The notes under the pieces are model-generated. The model was given only the letters and a program-made list of their open reading frames with translations, searched no databases and was not told where the DNA came from. A program made the translations under genes and the position numbers. From contig URUD01000008.1 of assembly GCA_900550935.1 (NCBI GenBank), positions 8,879 to 72,878 of the forward strand: a stretch of 64,000 bases of DNA. Direction: 5' to 3'. The stretch comes from an uncultured Roseburia sp. (GTDB lineage: Bacteria; Bacillota; Clostridia; Lachnospirales; Lachnospiraceae). Below, piece after piece: positions 43,288 to 52,669 of this stretch; the first letter of the stretch is position 1, and each line of letters opens with the position of its first letter.

Positions 43288-43743
43288 TTACATCGAATCC
43301 AGATTCATAAAACGATCCCACTCTTCCCTGTCGCCTGTTCCTGCAAGCTGGATGAGATAGGTGTGATCCTCTGTATCAATAGAAATCTCATAGCCATTTT
43401 CTTTTCGTTCTATGTAATAGATCACGCAGCCTTCCAGTTCTTTGCATGCCGCACTGTAATCTTCCGGCGCGATCGTGCGGTTCTCTTCCTGCCGGATAAG
43501 TGTCCCGTTTGCATCATAGACTTTATATCCCTCCTCCACAAATAACTGGATGGTCGGCTCTGTAATATGAAAGACCAGCCCATTGGTACGCATCCTGCGG
43601 ATATCCCGGTTGCAGCTGTTTTCCGGAAGAATGGTAACATTGTCCAGTTCCATCGTAAAGCTTCCCTGTAACATCTGTATCTGACCGATATATGCTTCCT
43701 TGAAATCGAAATGTTCTAATTCATTTATCGTCTTGTACTTCAT
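43288..43743 (-). CDS. Conserved hypothetical protein
   Basis: A 151-residue cytoplasmic protein with no signal peptide or membrane segment. It looks alpha/beta and acidic (HFDFKEAYIGQIQMLQGSF; YIERKENGYEISIDTEDHTY). I recognise no family; subtilosin- or YhdT-like names would be guesses. ATG at 43743 follows GGAGTGGAGGACAAG. It is directly upstream of the MFS transporter. Confidence 0.65.
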   Translation of the reverse strand: MKYKTINELEHFDFKEAYIGQIQMLQGSFTMELDNVTILPENSCNRDIRRMRTNGLVFHITEPTIQLFVEEGYKVYDANGTLIRQEENRTIAPEDYSAACKELEGCVIYYIERKENGYEISIDTEDHTYLIQLAGTGDREEWDRFMNLDSM

Positions 43744-43831
43744 CTTGTCCTCCACTCCTGTCTGTTTTTCTGCACGATATTGCCACATCTTTGGCTTTAT
43801 TGCATTAACGTATCAAGTTTTTCTTTTACAT

Positions 43832-43866
43832 AAAAGGCAGTACCACTTCCATGATACTGCCCTTTT
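43832..43866 (-). terminator. Terminator after tRNA-fMet
   Basis: GGGCAGTA / TACTGCC stem with a 12-base loop, followed on the minus strand by TTTTATG, six bases past the tRNA 3' end. Confidence 0.75.
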
Positions 43867-43871
43867 TAGAG

Positions 43872-43945
43872 TTGCGGGAATAGGATTTGAACCTATGACC
43901 TTCGGGTTATGAGCCCGACGAGCTTCCAGACTGCTCCATCCCGCG
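43872..43945 (-). tRNA. tRNA-fMet (initiator, anticodon CAT)
   Basis: A 74-base initiator tRNA. The acceptor stem begins CGCGGGA and pairs with TCCCGCA, leaving the C1-A72 mismatch that marks initiators. The anticodon stem has three consecutive G-C pairs (GGG-CTCATAA-CCC), and the T-loop reads GGTTCAAATCC. CCA is not encoded. Confidence 0.95.
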
Positions 43946-43994
43946 CTATCTTTTCCATCTGTTATTATATGACTTTCCTTTTAAATTGTCAAAT

Positions 43995-44519
43995 CTACAT
44001 CTGCTTCGCCAGAATGATGCTTGCGATCGTCCCCGCAAGGGTAGCGATCAGCGCCCCGGCAAGCGTGTAACGGCTCTTTTTTACCTTCACACTCATAAAG
44101 TAGACGGACATCGTGTAAAAAATGGTTTCCGTGCTGCTCATCATGATCGATGCCATCCTGCCAGGCAGCGAATCTGTTCCATATTCCTTATAAATATCTA
44201 ACAGCAATCCGGTTGCCGCAGAGGACGAAAACATTTTCACACAGGTGATCGGCAGAAGTTCGGAGGGAAATCCCAGCCTTTCCGTAAATACACCAAGAAA
44301 ATCAGTCAGAAATGTCAGGAAACCGGATGCTCTTAAAATCCCAACCGCAACCATCAGTCCGATCAGAGTCGGCATAATTCCAGCCACAGTCTTTATGCCA
44401 TCCTTTGCACCCTCTAAAAATTCCTCGTATATGTTATGGCCGCAAAGCAATCCATAACCGACGATGCAAAAGATAAGGAGCGGTATCACCATCTCCGACA
44501 AAAACATCAGCAGCCCCAT
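43995..44519 (-). CDS. spmB: Spore maturation protein SpmB
   Basis: A 174-residue membrane protein of the nucleoside-recognition (Gate) family needed for full dehydration of the spore core in Bacillus. Motifs: EGAKDGIKTVAGIMPTLIGLMVAVG and SSSAATGLLLDIYKEYGTDSLPGRMASIMMSSTETIFYT. ATG at 44519 follows GGGGGATTGC. Its usual partner spmA lies at 46301-46912, separated by a signalling gene. Confidence 0.93.
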   Translation of the reverse strand: MGLLMFLSEMVIPLLIFCIVGYGLLCGHNIYEEFLEGAKDGIKTVAGIMPTLIGLMVAVGILRASGFLTFLTDFLGVFTERLGFPSELLPITCVKMFSSSAATGLLLDIYKEYGTDSLPGRMASIMMSSTETIFYTMSVYFMSVKVKKSRYTLAGALIATLAGTIASIILAKQM

Positions 44520-44569
44520 GCAATCCCCCGGCACCTCTGTTACTTTATCCTATGTCATTTTGTCTGAAA

Positions 44570-46225
44570 TTATTCCTGATGGATCAGTTTTTCGTATTCT
44601 TCCATCGGGATCGGCCTGGAAAAATAATATCCCTGTATGTAGTCACACCCCAGTGATTTTAACATTTCTACCTGCTGCTCTTCCTCGACACCCTCGGCGA
44701 TAACCGGCATCTCAAGCGATTCTGCCATCCGGATGACTGCCGCAATGATCTTTGCGGCACGTTTATCATCCTTTCCCTTTGACATGAATTTCATATCGAT
44801 CTTTAAGACATCCAAGTCAACATCTTTTAATACATTAAGAGAGGAATACCCACTGCCGAAATCATCCATTAAAATCGTAAAGCCTACTTTGTGCAGTGAT
44901 TCCACCGTTCGCAGGATCACGGTCTCCACATCGGAAAAGACACTCTCAGTCAGTTCCAGATAAAGATATCTTGGCGGGATCCGGTATTTCTCCACCAGAT
45001 TGACCAGCGACTCCAAAAACTTCGGGTTATATAGATTCACTCTTGAAACATTAACGGAGATCGGCTCCGGCTCCCTGCCCGCTTTCAATTCCTTTGCAAT
45101 AAACTGGCAGACCTTTTCCCACACATAATAGTCCAGCTTGATAATAAACCCATTTTTCTCGAATACCGGGATAAATGCCCCCGGAGAAACCATCGTTCCG
45201 TCCGGCTTTCTCCAACGCACCAGTGCCTCCGCTCCGCTCGGCTGATAATTTTCCAGTTCATATTTGGGCTGAAAATAGACAACGAACTGTTCTTCTGCCA
45301 GAGCGCGATCCATCTCATTTACAATCTCCTGTTCACGCTCTACCTCTTCGCCCATTTCTTCGGTATAGAATGCCTCGTGCTCCATATATTTGCCCTTGCA
45401 CTTTTTCGCTGCTGCGGTTGCTTTATCGTAGATGTTCGTGACAGCCATCTCTTTATCCTCTATGATGTAACAGCCCGCACAGGTTTCCAGATAGCAGTTC
45501 AGCCCCTGGTATTCTTTCATCTTTTCATGGATATGTCTTGCTATGAAAAGTGTATCCGCTTCCCCGGTGACTTCCGCGCACATTCCAAATACATCCGCAT
45601 TGATCCGTCCGAAATGGCACAGGTCACGATCCTGCATCGTTTCACGCAGTATCTTTGCAATATATTTGAGTAATCTATCCCCCTCTGCCACACCATAGAA
45701 GGAATTGATCATTTTAAAACGTTCCACATCAAACCGGATAAATGCAAAGGTCTTTTCCGGGTACTTCATCAGCATTTCATGCGTTTTCTGGTAGAACATC
45801 TGTCTGTTATAGATACCGGTAAGGGGATCGAATTCTAACAGGTGCTGTTTACTGCGGCTGATAGCATTATTGATGCGAAACCGGATAATTTCTTTGTGAA
45901 ACGTTTTAGATATGAAATCCCATGCTCCCAGTTTCAGGCAACGTTCTTCATTTTCGGTATCACTCTGTGTGGTCGACACAATAACCGGAATATTTGCATT
46001 TGCCGGATTCTTACGAAACTCTTCCAGAAATTCATAACCATCCATGACCGGCATGATCAGATCCAGGATAATCGCCGCGATGTCTTCCCGATACTGCTCT
46101 AAAAGCTCCAACGCTTCTTTTCCATCCACTGCCTCAATGGCTTCATAATTGTCTTTTAAGATTTCCGCAAACGTGATCCGGTTCAACCGGAGATCATCAA
46201 CGATGAGGATCTTTTTATACGTCAT
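44570..46225 (-). CDS. Response regulator with degenerate GGDEF and intact EAL domain
   Basis: A 551-residue c-di-GMP phosphodiesterase. REC domain (about 1-120) with the phosphoacceptor Asp in ILDLIMPVMDG; GGDEF-like domain (about 150-290) whose active motif reads INADVF and is probably inactive; EAL domain (about 305-550) with EALVRW, NVSR, ELTES, DDFG, LKIDMKF, AEGVE and IQGYYFSRP, all catalytic residues kept. No histidine kinase is adjacent. It sits between spmA and spmB on the same strand, 35-50 bases from each. Confidence 0.95.
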   Translation of the reverse strand: MTYKKILIVDDLRLNRITFAEILKDNYEAIEAVDGKEALELLEQYREDIAAIILDLIMPVMDGYEFLEEFRKNPANANIPVIVSTTQSDTENEERCLKLGAWDFISKTFHKEIIRFRINNAISRSKQHLLEFDPLTGIYNRQMFYQKTHEMLMKYPEKTFAFIRFDVERFKMINSFYGVAEGDRLLKYIAKILRETMQDRDLCHFGRINADVFGMCAEVTGEADTLFIARHIHEKMKEYQGLNCYLETCAGCYIIEDKEMAVTNIYDKATAAAKKCKGKYMEHEAFYTEEMGEEVEREQEIVNEMDRALAEEQFVVYFQPKYELENYQPSGAEALVRWRKPDGTMVSPGAFIPVFEKNGFIIKLDYYVWEKVCQFIAKELKAGREPEPISVNVSRVNLYNPKFLESLVNLVEKYRIPPRYLYLELTESVFSDVETVILRTVESLHKVGFTILMDDFGSGYSSLNVLKDVDLDVLKIDMKFMSKGKDDKRAAKIIAAVIRMAESLEMPVIAEGVEEEQQVEMLKSLGCDYIQGYYFSRPIPMEEYEKLIHQE

Positions 46226-46300
46226 GTTCTCACCAATCTTTCCTGTTGTATTTCCCCTAATCTTTTCTCTATTTAATTATAAGAAATTTTTCACAATTCA

Positions 46301-46912
46301 TCAATGTTTTTCCATAAATTTACAGAAAAAAGCGGCAAAAATGGTGCTAATGACAGTCGCAACGATCGCAGGTCCAACAATTTCGGCCGGATTTACACTG
46401 CCATACTGGCTGCGATACGCAATAATATTGACCGGGATCAGCTGTAGAGACGATATGTTTAAAATCAGAAATGTACACATTTCCTTATTTGCAACGCCCC
46501 TTGGCACTGCCTTTGTTTTCCCACGTTTTTTCTCCTTTCTTCTCGTTTCCTCCAATTCCTCCAGGCTCTCCATCGCCTTTAGTCCGGCAGGTGTTGCCGC
46601 CCATCCCAATCCGAAGACATTGGCGATCATATTGGTGGCAATATACTCATTTGCCGGGTGCTCCGATGGGATCTGTGGAAAAAAGAAACGCAGTACTGGT
46701 TTCATCTTTCCTGCTAACCCTGCAATGATGCCGGCTTTTTCCGCGATTTTCATAAGTCCCACCCAGAATGCCATAACGCCTGTCATCGTGATACAGAGCG
46801 TTACCGCCTCCTTTGCTGAATCCAGTGCCGCCTCTGTCACCTCCGGGAGTTTTCCGGTAAATGCAGCAAATACGACACCGATCAGGATCATAAATGCCCA
46901 TAGATAATTCAT
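46301..46912 (-). CDS. spmA: Spore maturation protein SpmA
   Basis: A 203-residue membrane protein of the same Gate family as SpmB. Motifs: ALDSAKEAVTLCITMTGVMAFWVGLMKIAEKAG, NMIANVFGLGWAATPAGLKAM and C-terminal ISSLQLIPVNIIAYRSQYGS (in pieces across the protein). ATG at 46912 follows CAGGAAAAC. First gene of a minus-strand group followed by the EAL regulator and spmB. Confidence 0.93.
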   Translation of the reverse strand: MNYLWAFMILIGVVFAAFTGKLPEVTEAALDSAKEAVTLCITMTGVMAFWVGLMKIAEKAGIIAGLAGKMKPVLRFFFPQIPSEHPANEYIATNMIANVFGLGWAATPAGLKAMESLEELEETRRKEKKRGKTKAVPRGVANKEMCTFLILNISSLQLIPVNIIAYRSQYGSVNPAEIVGPAIVATVISTIFAAFFCKFMEKH

Positions 46913-47065
46913 GTTTTCCTGCTTCTTCCCGTTTTTATCTATCTTATGTCGGTTTCTTTTTTTCTTTCCTCCCATCCGCTTACATAAATGTCTTTTCCTG
47001 CGCATAGATATATTCTGATAATGCCGCAGTTTTATCGCGCACCGCCAAAACGAGGTAATTTTATT

Positions 47066-48856
47066 TTGAAACAGTTATCGCCTTCCATAAAAAAACGTGT
47101 TCTTTCTGCTTTCTTATGTATTTTCACACTGATCCCTTTTCTCCTGACCGGCTGCACTTCTGCAAAACCGGACATTTCATCAGCCAACCGGCCAGCTGCT
47201 TCTTTTTCCGAATTCTGTGAGGAACTCTTTGTCTCAGAAGTGTCATCCAATACCATCAACCTTCACTTTACCCTGTCAGATCCCAGTTCCTACGGCATTT
47301 CCGATGCACCCATTACCCTGGGCGAGATCTCAGATCGCGCTGTAAACGAAACAAATGCCAGCCTTGAAAATACGTTAAACGCCCTAAAGCAGTTTGATTA
47401 TGGCTCACTGACAAAACAAGAGCAGCTTACCTATGATGTTCTTATGGATTCCCTCACGCATCAGCTTTCAGGTTCTTCCTTCTATCTCTACGAAGAATAT
47501 TTAAACCCTGCTTCCGGTATTCAGTCACAGCTTCCGGTGCTTTACGAAGAATATCGTTTTCACAGCGAGCAGGATGTAAAGGATTACTTAGAGCTGATCT
47601 CCTTAACCGGGTCTTACTTTAAATCGATCGCCTCCTTTGAAAAGGGAAAAGCGGATGCCGGGCTTTTTATGTCAGATGCGGCATGCGATAAAGTCATCGC
47701 CCAGTGTAAGGATTTTGTTTCCGACAAAGAAAACCACTATCTGATCCTGACTTTTGACCATAAGGTAGATGCACTCGCCTCTTTAACGGAAACCCAGCGG
47801 GAACAATATAAAAAAGAAAATGAAACATTGGTTAAAGAGGTCATCTTTCCTGCCTATGAAAAGCTTTCTGCCGTTTTGTCTGCTTTAAAAGGCAGTGGCA
47901 AAAATGACAAAGGTCTCTGTTATTTTGACAATGGGAAAGCCTATTATGAAACTCTCTTTTATCACAACACCGGCTGTTCAGACCGCATTAAGGATGTTGA
48001 AACCAAGATTGACAACCAGAGGCTTCTCGATTTAAAGGCAGCGATCGCCTTAACCGATGCCAATCCTTCCATTCCGGAAATCTGCGAAAACTATTCCATT
48101 CCGGATACCGACCCGCAGGCGATCTTAGACAGCCTGCAACAGAACATGCTGGCACAGTTTCCCGCCCCGCCAAAAACCACCTACACCGTCAGCCCGATCG
48201 AAGAATGTATGCAGGACTATATGGCTCCCGCCTTTTATATCACGGCTCCGCTAGACGATTATGAGCAGAACTCCATTTTTATCAATGGAAAAACACCCTC
48301 TCATACAATGCGCTATTTTACCACGCTTGCCCATGAGGGATTTCCCGGACATCTCTACCAGACCGTTATGTCCTATGAAGCCGGGCTTCCACCGATCCGG
48401 TTTCTGTTAAACTATCCCGGATATATCGAAGGATGGGCAACCTATGTTGAAATGCTCTCGTACCAATATGCCACGCTTCCTTCCGATGCGGCACAGTGGA
48501 TAGCTTACAATCAGTCTGCCCTCTTAAGCCTTTATGCCTCTACGGACATCGGCATCCATTATGAGGGCTGGGATCTTGCCGATACCATTAAGTTCTGGAA
48601 GAGCTATGGCATCTCCGATGTCAAAACGATACAGGAACTCTATCAGTACATTATTTCCGAACCTGCAAACTATTTAAAATATTATGTGGGATATCTTGAA
48701 TTTTTAGAATTGCAGAATACTGCAAAAGAAATGTTTCAAACGAATTACTGTGATACAGACTTTCACCGTGCACTGCTTACGATCGGTCCTGCACCTTTTG
48801 ATCTGATTGAGAAATACCTGCCTCTTTATTATTCCTGTGAGAACGGTCGCTTTTAA
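47066..48856 (+). CDS. DUF885-family lipoprotein, putative metallopeptidase
   Basis: A 596-residue exported protein. The signal ends FLLTGCTSA (lipobox), and the DUF885 zinc motif LAHEGFPGHLYQ (HExxxH) is near residue 420, followed by EGWATYVEM. Family members are thought to be membrane-associated peptidases. The start is taken as TTG at 47066 because CGAGGTAATT lies nine bases before it and places the signal peptide at the N-terminus; ATGs at 46988 and 47021 have no ribosome site. Convergent with rsmI (four-base overlap of the 3' ends). Confidence 0.85.
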   Translation: MKQLSPSIKKRVLSAFLCIFTLIPFLLTGCTSAKPDISSANRPAASFSEFCEELFVSEVSSNTINLHFTLSDPSSYGISDAPITLGEISDRAVNETNASLENTLNALKQFDYGSLTKQEQLTYDVLMDSLTHQLSGSSFYLYEEYLNPASGIQSQLPVLYEEYRFHSEQDVKDYLELISLTGSYFKSIASFEKGKADAGLFMSDAACDKVIAQCKDFVSDKENHYLILTFDHKVDALASLTETQREQYKKENETLVKEVIFPAYEKLSAVLSALKGSGKNDKGLCYFDNGKAYYETLFYHNTGCSDRIKDVETKIDNQRLLDLKAAIALTDANPSIPEICENYSIPDTDPQAILDSLQQNMLAQFPAPPKTTYTVSPIEECMQDYMAPAFYITAPLDDYEQNSIFINGKTPSHTMRYFTTLAHEGFPGHLYQTVMSYEAGLPPIRFLLNYPGYIEGWATYVEMLSYQYATLPSDAAQWIAYNQSALLSLYASTDIGIHYEGWDLADTIKFWKSYGISDVKTIQELYQYIISEPANYLKYYVGYLEFLELQNTAKEMFQTNYCDTDFHRALLTIGPAPFDLIEKYLPLYYSCENGRF

Positions 48857-49704
48857 GAGCGATCGTTCTCAAGTAACGCCTGATAGACATCTCGTTTACT
48901 GATGCCTCTGTCTTTTGCCACCAGTTTCATGGCTTCCTTATGTGGTGTTCCCTGTGCCTCATACATTGCCATATGTTCCTCCAGTGACATCGTTTCCCAT
49001 GCTTTCCGCTCCTCTTCTTCCATCTCCTTAAATGTCTTTCCATCGATCACAAAGACATATTCTCCCCTTGGTTCGTTCTCTTTATAGTAATTAAGACATT
49101 CAGATATTGTCGTAAGTGTCTTTTCTTCATATCGCTTTGTCAGCTCCCTACAGACCGTAATTTTGCGGTCTCCGAGTACTTCAAAGAGTTCCTCCAAGGT
49201 CTTTACCAGATGGTGCGGTGCTTCATAAACGATCATCGTACGGGTCTCGTTTTTCAACTGTTTTAACACAGCCGCCCGCTCTTTTTTGTCTCTTGGCAGA
49301 AATGCCTCAAATGCAAAACGTCTGGTCGGAAGTCCTGACATCGTAAGCGCGGTGATACATGCCGCCGGTCCCGGCAGAGAAGTCACCTCGATGCCCTCTT
49401 CGTAACAGATGCGCACGATGTCCTCTCCCGGATCTGAAATACCAGGCGTTCCCGCATCAGTGATCAGTGCGATATTTTTTCCCTCCCGCATGCGATCCAC
49501 AAGCTGATATGCTTTCTCGATCTTGTTGAACTCATGGTAACTCGTCATCGGGGTCTTTATCTCAAAATGGTTTAACAGCTTAATGGAATTTCTGGTATCC
49601 TCCGCTGCGATAAGGTCAACTTCTTTTAAGGTACGCAGCACCCGAAACGTAATGTCCTCTAAATTTCCGATCGGTGTTGCACACAAATAGAGCTTTCCTG
49701 CCAT
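48853..49704 (-). CDS. rsmI: 16S rRNA (cytidine(1402)-2'-O)-methyltransferase
   Basis: SAM-dependent enzyme that methylates C1402 in the decoding centre. The 283 residues show LYLCATPIGNLEDITFR, AAEDTRNSIKLL, ITDAGTPGISDPGE, SLPGPAACITAL and VYEAPHHLVKTLEEL, diagnostic of RsmI. ATG at 49704 follows GAGAGGAAAAACA. It is the last gene before the convergent DUF885 gene. Confidence 0.97.
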   Translation of the reverse strand: MAGKLYLCATPIGNLEDITFRVLRTLKEVDLIAAEDTRNSIKLLNHFEIKTPMTSYHEFNKIEKAYQLVDRMREGKNIALITDAGTPGISDPGEDIVRICYEEGIEVTSLPGPAACITALTMSGLPTRRFAFEAFLPRDKKERAAVLKQLKNETRTMIVYEAPHHLVKTLEELFEVLGDRKITVCRELTKRYEEKTLTTISECLNYYKENEPRGEYVFVIDGKTFKEMEEEERKAWETMSLEEHMAMYEAQGTPHKEAMKLVAKDRGISKRDVYQALLENDRS

Positions 49705-49836
49705 TGTTTTTCCTCTCATTTCTCAAATACTTCACTCTCATTGAAACAGTTCTAATATAACATAATCAAATAGAAGAAAAAAGCACTTCTTATTCCTGCC
49801 AGAGATGTTTGTTGTTTTCTGGTTCCTGTTTTTAAC

Positions 49837-50847
49837 TTATTTTACGGTAATGTAAATACGCGCTTTGCTTCCATCTTCCTTTGCGTAAATGTAAGCATGT
49901 CCCGCATATTTTCCGTAAATTTTTCCGTTTTCATCCACGGATACGATATCGCTGTTCGAACTGGAATAAGTCGGTTTATTGCCGGAAGACACTGTTACCC
50001 GGAGTTTTTTTGTCTCTCCAACAGCAAGTGACATTTCAGACTGTTCAAAAGATATGGCTGGCTTTTTGACTGTAACCTCACAGGTTTTACTTACGCCATC
50101 CACGGTTGCCGTAATGACTGCGGTTCCATTTTTTACCGCTGTGACAAGCCCCTTCTCATCGACCACCGCCACGCTGCGTTTATTGCTCTTCCATTTCACT
50201 TTTGAGGAAGAAGTGCAAGAAGCGGTCAGTTTTACCTGCTGTTTCCGAAACAGGCTGACTTTTGTCTTGTTTAACGTAAGCTCTGGTTTTCTTACCGTGA
50301 CCACACAGCTTGCACGGCTGCCATCTACGCTTGCCGTAATCGTTGCCCTGCCCGGTTTCTTTGCCGTGATCCACCCGCGCTCATCGATTGCTACAATACC
50401 GGTCTTATCCGATTTCCACGTCACGGCATGTCCGGTCGAGGTTGTCGCCTTTAACTGGATGGAATAACCGTTATCTAACGTGATGCGGGTTTTGCTCAAC
50501 TGGATGGATGTTTTCTCCACTACGACTTTGCATCCTGCCTCTCCATTGCTGGTCTTTGCCGTAATCGTTGCAGTTCCTGCCTTCTTGGCAGTGATTTTGC
50601 CATAGGTGTTGACCGATGCCACTTTTGTGTTGCTGGATGAAAATTTGGGTCGTTTGCCATTGCTGGTGATCGCGGCAAGATAAAAACTATCTCCCACTTT
50701 CATCTGCGCAGAATAAGTGCTAAGTAAAACAAAACCGTAGCCGGATGAGGCATATAAATGTGTTGGTTCTAATATACTGAAAAACAGCATGGATACCATG
50801 CAAAAGACAGCTGCCGCTGTACGAAAGATTTTTGATTTTGTTGCCAT
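49837..50847 (-). CDS. Secreted protein with tandem Big_2 Ig-like domains
   Basis: A 336-residue exported protein. After a signal peptide (RTAAAVFCMVSMLFFSILE) it has about four bacterial Ig-like (Big_2) repeats, each with an SS/KSxxxxVAxVxxxGxxTAxKxGxAxITA pattern and closing with V-T-V-(K). No enzymatic domain is visible. Surface adhesion or a scaffold is likely. ATG at 50847 follows GGGGGATCTT. Confidence 0.85.
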   Translation of the reverse strand: MATKSKIFRTAAAVFCMVSMLFFSILEPTHLYASSGYGFVLLSTYSAQMKVGDSFYLAAITSNGKRPKFSSSNTKVASVNTYGKITAKKAGTATITAKTSNGEAGCKVVVEKTSIQLSKTRITLDNGYSIQLKATTSTGHAVTWKSDKTGIVAIDERGWITAKKPGRATITASVDGSRASCVVTVRKPELTLNKTKVSLFRKQQVKLTASCTSSSKVKWKSNKRSVAVVDEKGLVTAVKNGTAVITATVDGVSKTCEVTVKKPAISFEQSEMSLAVGETKKLRVTVSSGNKPTYSSSNSDIVSVDENGKIYGKYAGHAYIYAKEDGSKARIYITVK

Positions 50848-51044
50848 AAGATCCCCCCATACAAAGATGGCAGGAAATAAGAATGTACTTTTTTCTAATT
50901 TATCACGACTCACGCCCCATGTAAACAGGTAAAGTGTGAACTTTTTATGTTCAAATCGTATCGTAAGTACTAGATTTTTCTATTTTAATATGATAAAGTG
51001 GTAGTTGTAACAAAATATTATTCTATAAGGAAAGGAAGTAAGTC

Positions 51045-51848
51045 ATGGAAATCAAAAAAACTAATTTCTTACACAGAGTAGCAAGTCTTGCTCTTGCACT
51101 CGTCATGGTACTTTCTGTTGTCGTTGTTGCCGTTCCTACGGAAGTTTCCGCAGCAGATAAATCTTTCAAAAGCAAAGGAAAATCCAGTGTTACCATCACA
51201 GATGAGGAATGTTACTATTCCACCGGACAGGACACCTGGATTAAATACAAAGCTACCGCAAACGGATATTTAAAGATCTCCGCTTCAAATGCTTCTACCA
51301 CATCCAGCTACACAGCAGGTTACTGGTGCTTATACAACAAAACAAAAGCAACTGCTGTTTCACCTGACAATGTTTACAATACAAACTACACAAACTCTTA
51401 TTACTACACAGATGTTTATGGCGTGAAAAAAGGCGTTACCTACTACTTAAACGTAAGAGCATATGCCGGTACCACCATCAACGCTTCCTTCACAAAGGTA
51501 ACTGACAAGAGCGGTGCTAAAAAATCAAAATCTTTGAACTTAAAACAGAAAAAAGCTACAACTGGTCTGATCCGTGTTGGTGATACAAAAGTTTCTGACT
51601 GGTATAAATTCACCATCAACTCTAAAAAGAAATTAAATGTTACCATCACACCTTACACCAATGACAGCATCAGCATTACAATCTCCGGTCCTGGTGTTTA
51701 CACAAAAACTTCTACCATCAGCAGTTCTTACTATGGAAAGAAATGTCCATTCACTACAACCGGTAAAGTAAAAGCTGGTACTTACTACATTCAGATCAAA
51801 CCGGCAAAGAAAACAACCAGTGGTTTCTACAAGATCAGCTGGAAATAA
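51045..51848 (+). CDS. Secreted protein with PPC-like domains
   Basis: A 267-residue exported protein (signal LALALVMVLSVVVVAVPTEVSA, cut after AAD). Two beta-sandwich-like halves resemble bacterial pre-peptidase C-terminal (PPC) domains: TWIKYKATANGYLKISAS and DWYKFTINSKKKLNVTITPY, each ending in a YYL/YYIQIKP strand. Very rich in Ser, Thr, Tyr and Lys. Function unknown; perhaps surface- or carbohydrate-associated. Start ATG follows GGAAAGGAAG. It diverges from the Big_2 protein gene. Confidence 0.7.
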   Translation: MEIKKTNFLHRVASLALALVMVLSVVVVAVPTEVSAADKSFKSKGKSSVTITDEECYYSTGQDTWIKYKATANGYLKISASNASTTSSYTAGYWCLYNKTKATAVSPDNVYNTNYTNSYYYTDVYGVKKGVTYYLNVRAYAGTTINASFTKVTDKSGAKKSKSLNLKQKKATTGLIRVGDTKVSDWYKFTINSKKKLNVTITPYTNDSISITISGPGVYTKTSTISSSYYGKKCPFTTTGKVKAGTYYIQIKPAKKTTSGFYKISWK

Positions 51849-51858
51849 GCCAACAGGC

Positions 51859-51892
51859 AAAAAAAGAAATCCCCGCGGGGATTTCTTTTTTT
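51859..51892. terminator. Bidirectional terminator
   Basis: AAAAAAAGAAATCCCC / GGGGATTTCTTTTTTT, an almost perfect palindrome with a two-base centre, placed between the convergent PPC-like gene and lgt. Confidence 0.95.
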
Positions 51893-51896
51893 GTAT

Positions 51897-52655
51897 TTAA
51901 TTCTCTTCTTTCTTTTTCATCCGCGGCAATACCACATATAAAAAGATGGAAGCTGCCACAATTCCTATGGAGATCAGCTGGGAAGTGGATAACACTCCAA
52001 CGCTTCCGCGGTAATCATCTCTTAAAAATTCGATTACAAAACGTCCCACGCCATAGAGTAACAGATAAGCTGCTGCCACACGTCCTTCTTTCGGTTCCTT
52101 TTTCGCATAAAGCAATAAGAGAATGCAGAAAAGGAAATCACCGGCTGAAGAAATGAGCTGTGTCGGGATTAATTTTACTCCGTTTGGTGCGAAATCCGAA
52201 TGGCTGAATGTAATGCCATACCACGCATCGGTTTCCCTTCCATAACAGCAGCCTGCAAAGAAGCAGCCCAGACGTCCAAATCCCTGTGCAAACGATACGG
52301 ACGGCATAACCAGATCAAAGTATGGCAGGAAACGGACTTTTTTGACCCTGCAGTAGACCATACTGCTGAGTACACCGCCTATAATACCACCGTATACCAC
52401 ATATCCATTTTTGAAGTTCCATAAGATGGATGGATCTTCAATGATCTGTGGCAGTTCCACAATATAATAGAGTAATCGACAGCCGACCATACCTCCAATG
52501 ATCGCACAGAAGAAGATGCCATAAATAATATCCTCATCCAGTGCCCGTTTTTTCCCTCGCTTTAAGCACATTAACAGTGCCGCCATAAATCCGATTGCAA
52601 TCATCAGACCATACATATGAAATGTAACCGGTCCGATCTTAATATCATTAAACAT
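51897..52655 (-). CDS. lgt: Prolipoprotein diacylglyceryl transferase
   Basis: Membrane enzyme that transfers diacylglycerol from phosphatidylglycerol to the lipobox cysteine of prelipoproteins. The 252 residues show seven segments, GPVTFHMYGLMIAIGF, GGVLSSMVYCRVKK, and the signature GRLGCFFAGCCYGRETD with the key Arg and Gly/Cys region. Several lipoprotein substrates are encoded in the window (UrtA, 27517-28185, the DUF885 protein). Confidence 0.97.
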   Translation of the reverse strand: MFNDIKIGPVTFHMYGLMIAIGFMAALLMCLKRGKKRALDEDIIYGIFFCAIIGGMVGCRLLYYIVELPQIIEDPSILWNFKNGYVVYGGIIGGVLSSMVYCRVKKVRFLPYFDLVMPSVSFAQGFGRLGCFFAGCCYGRETDAWYGITFSHSDFAPNGVKLIPTQLISSAGDFLFCILLLLYAKKEPKEGRVAAAYLLLYGVGRFVIEFLRDDYRGSVGVLSTSQLISIGIVAASIFLYVVLPRMKKKEEN

Positions 52656-52669
52656 GTCTCTCTCCTTTC

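Noticed and set aside
51045..51848. A pore-forming or bacteriocin-type repeat protein
   Set aside because: The two halves look like PPC-type beta-sandwiches of secreted enzymes; there is no leader or modification gene next to it.
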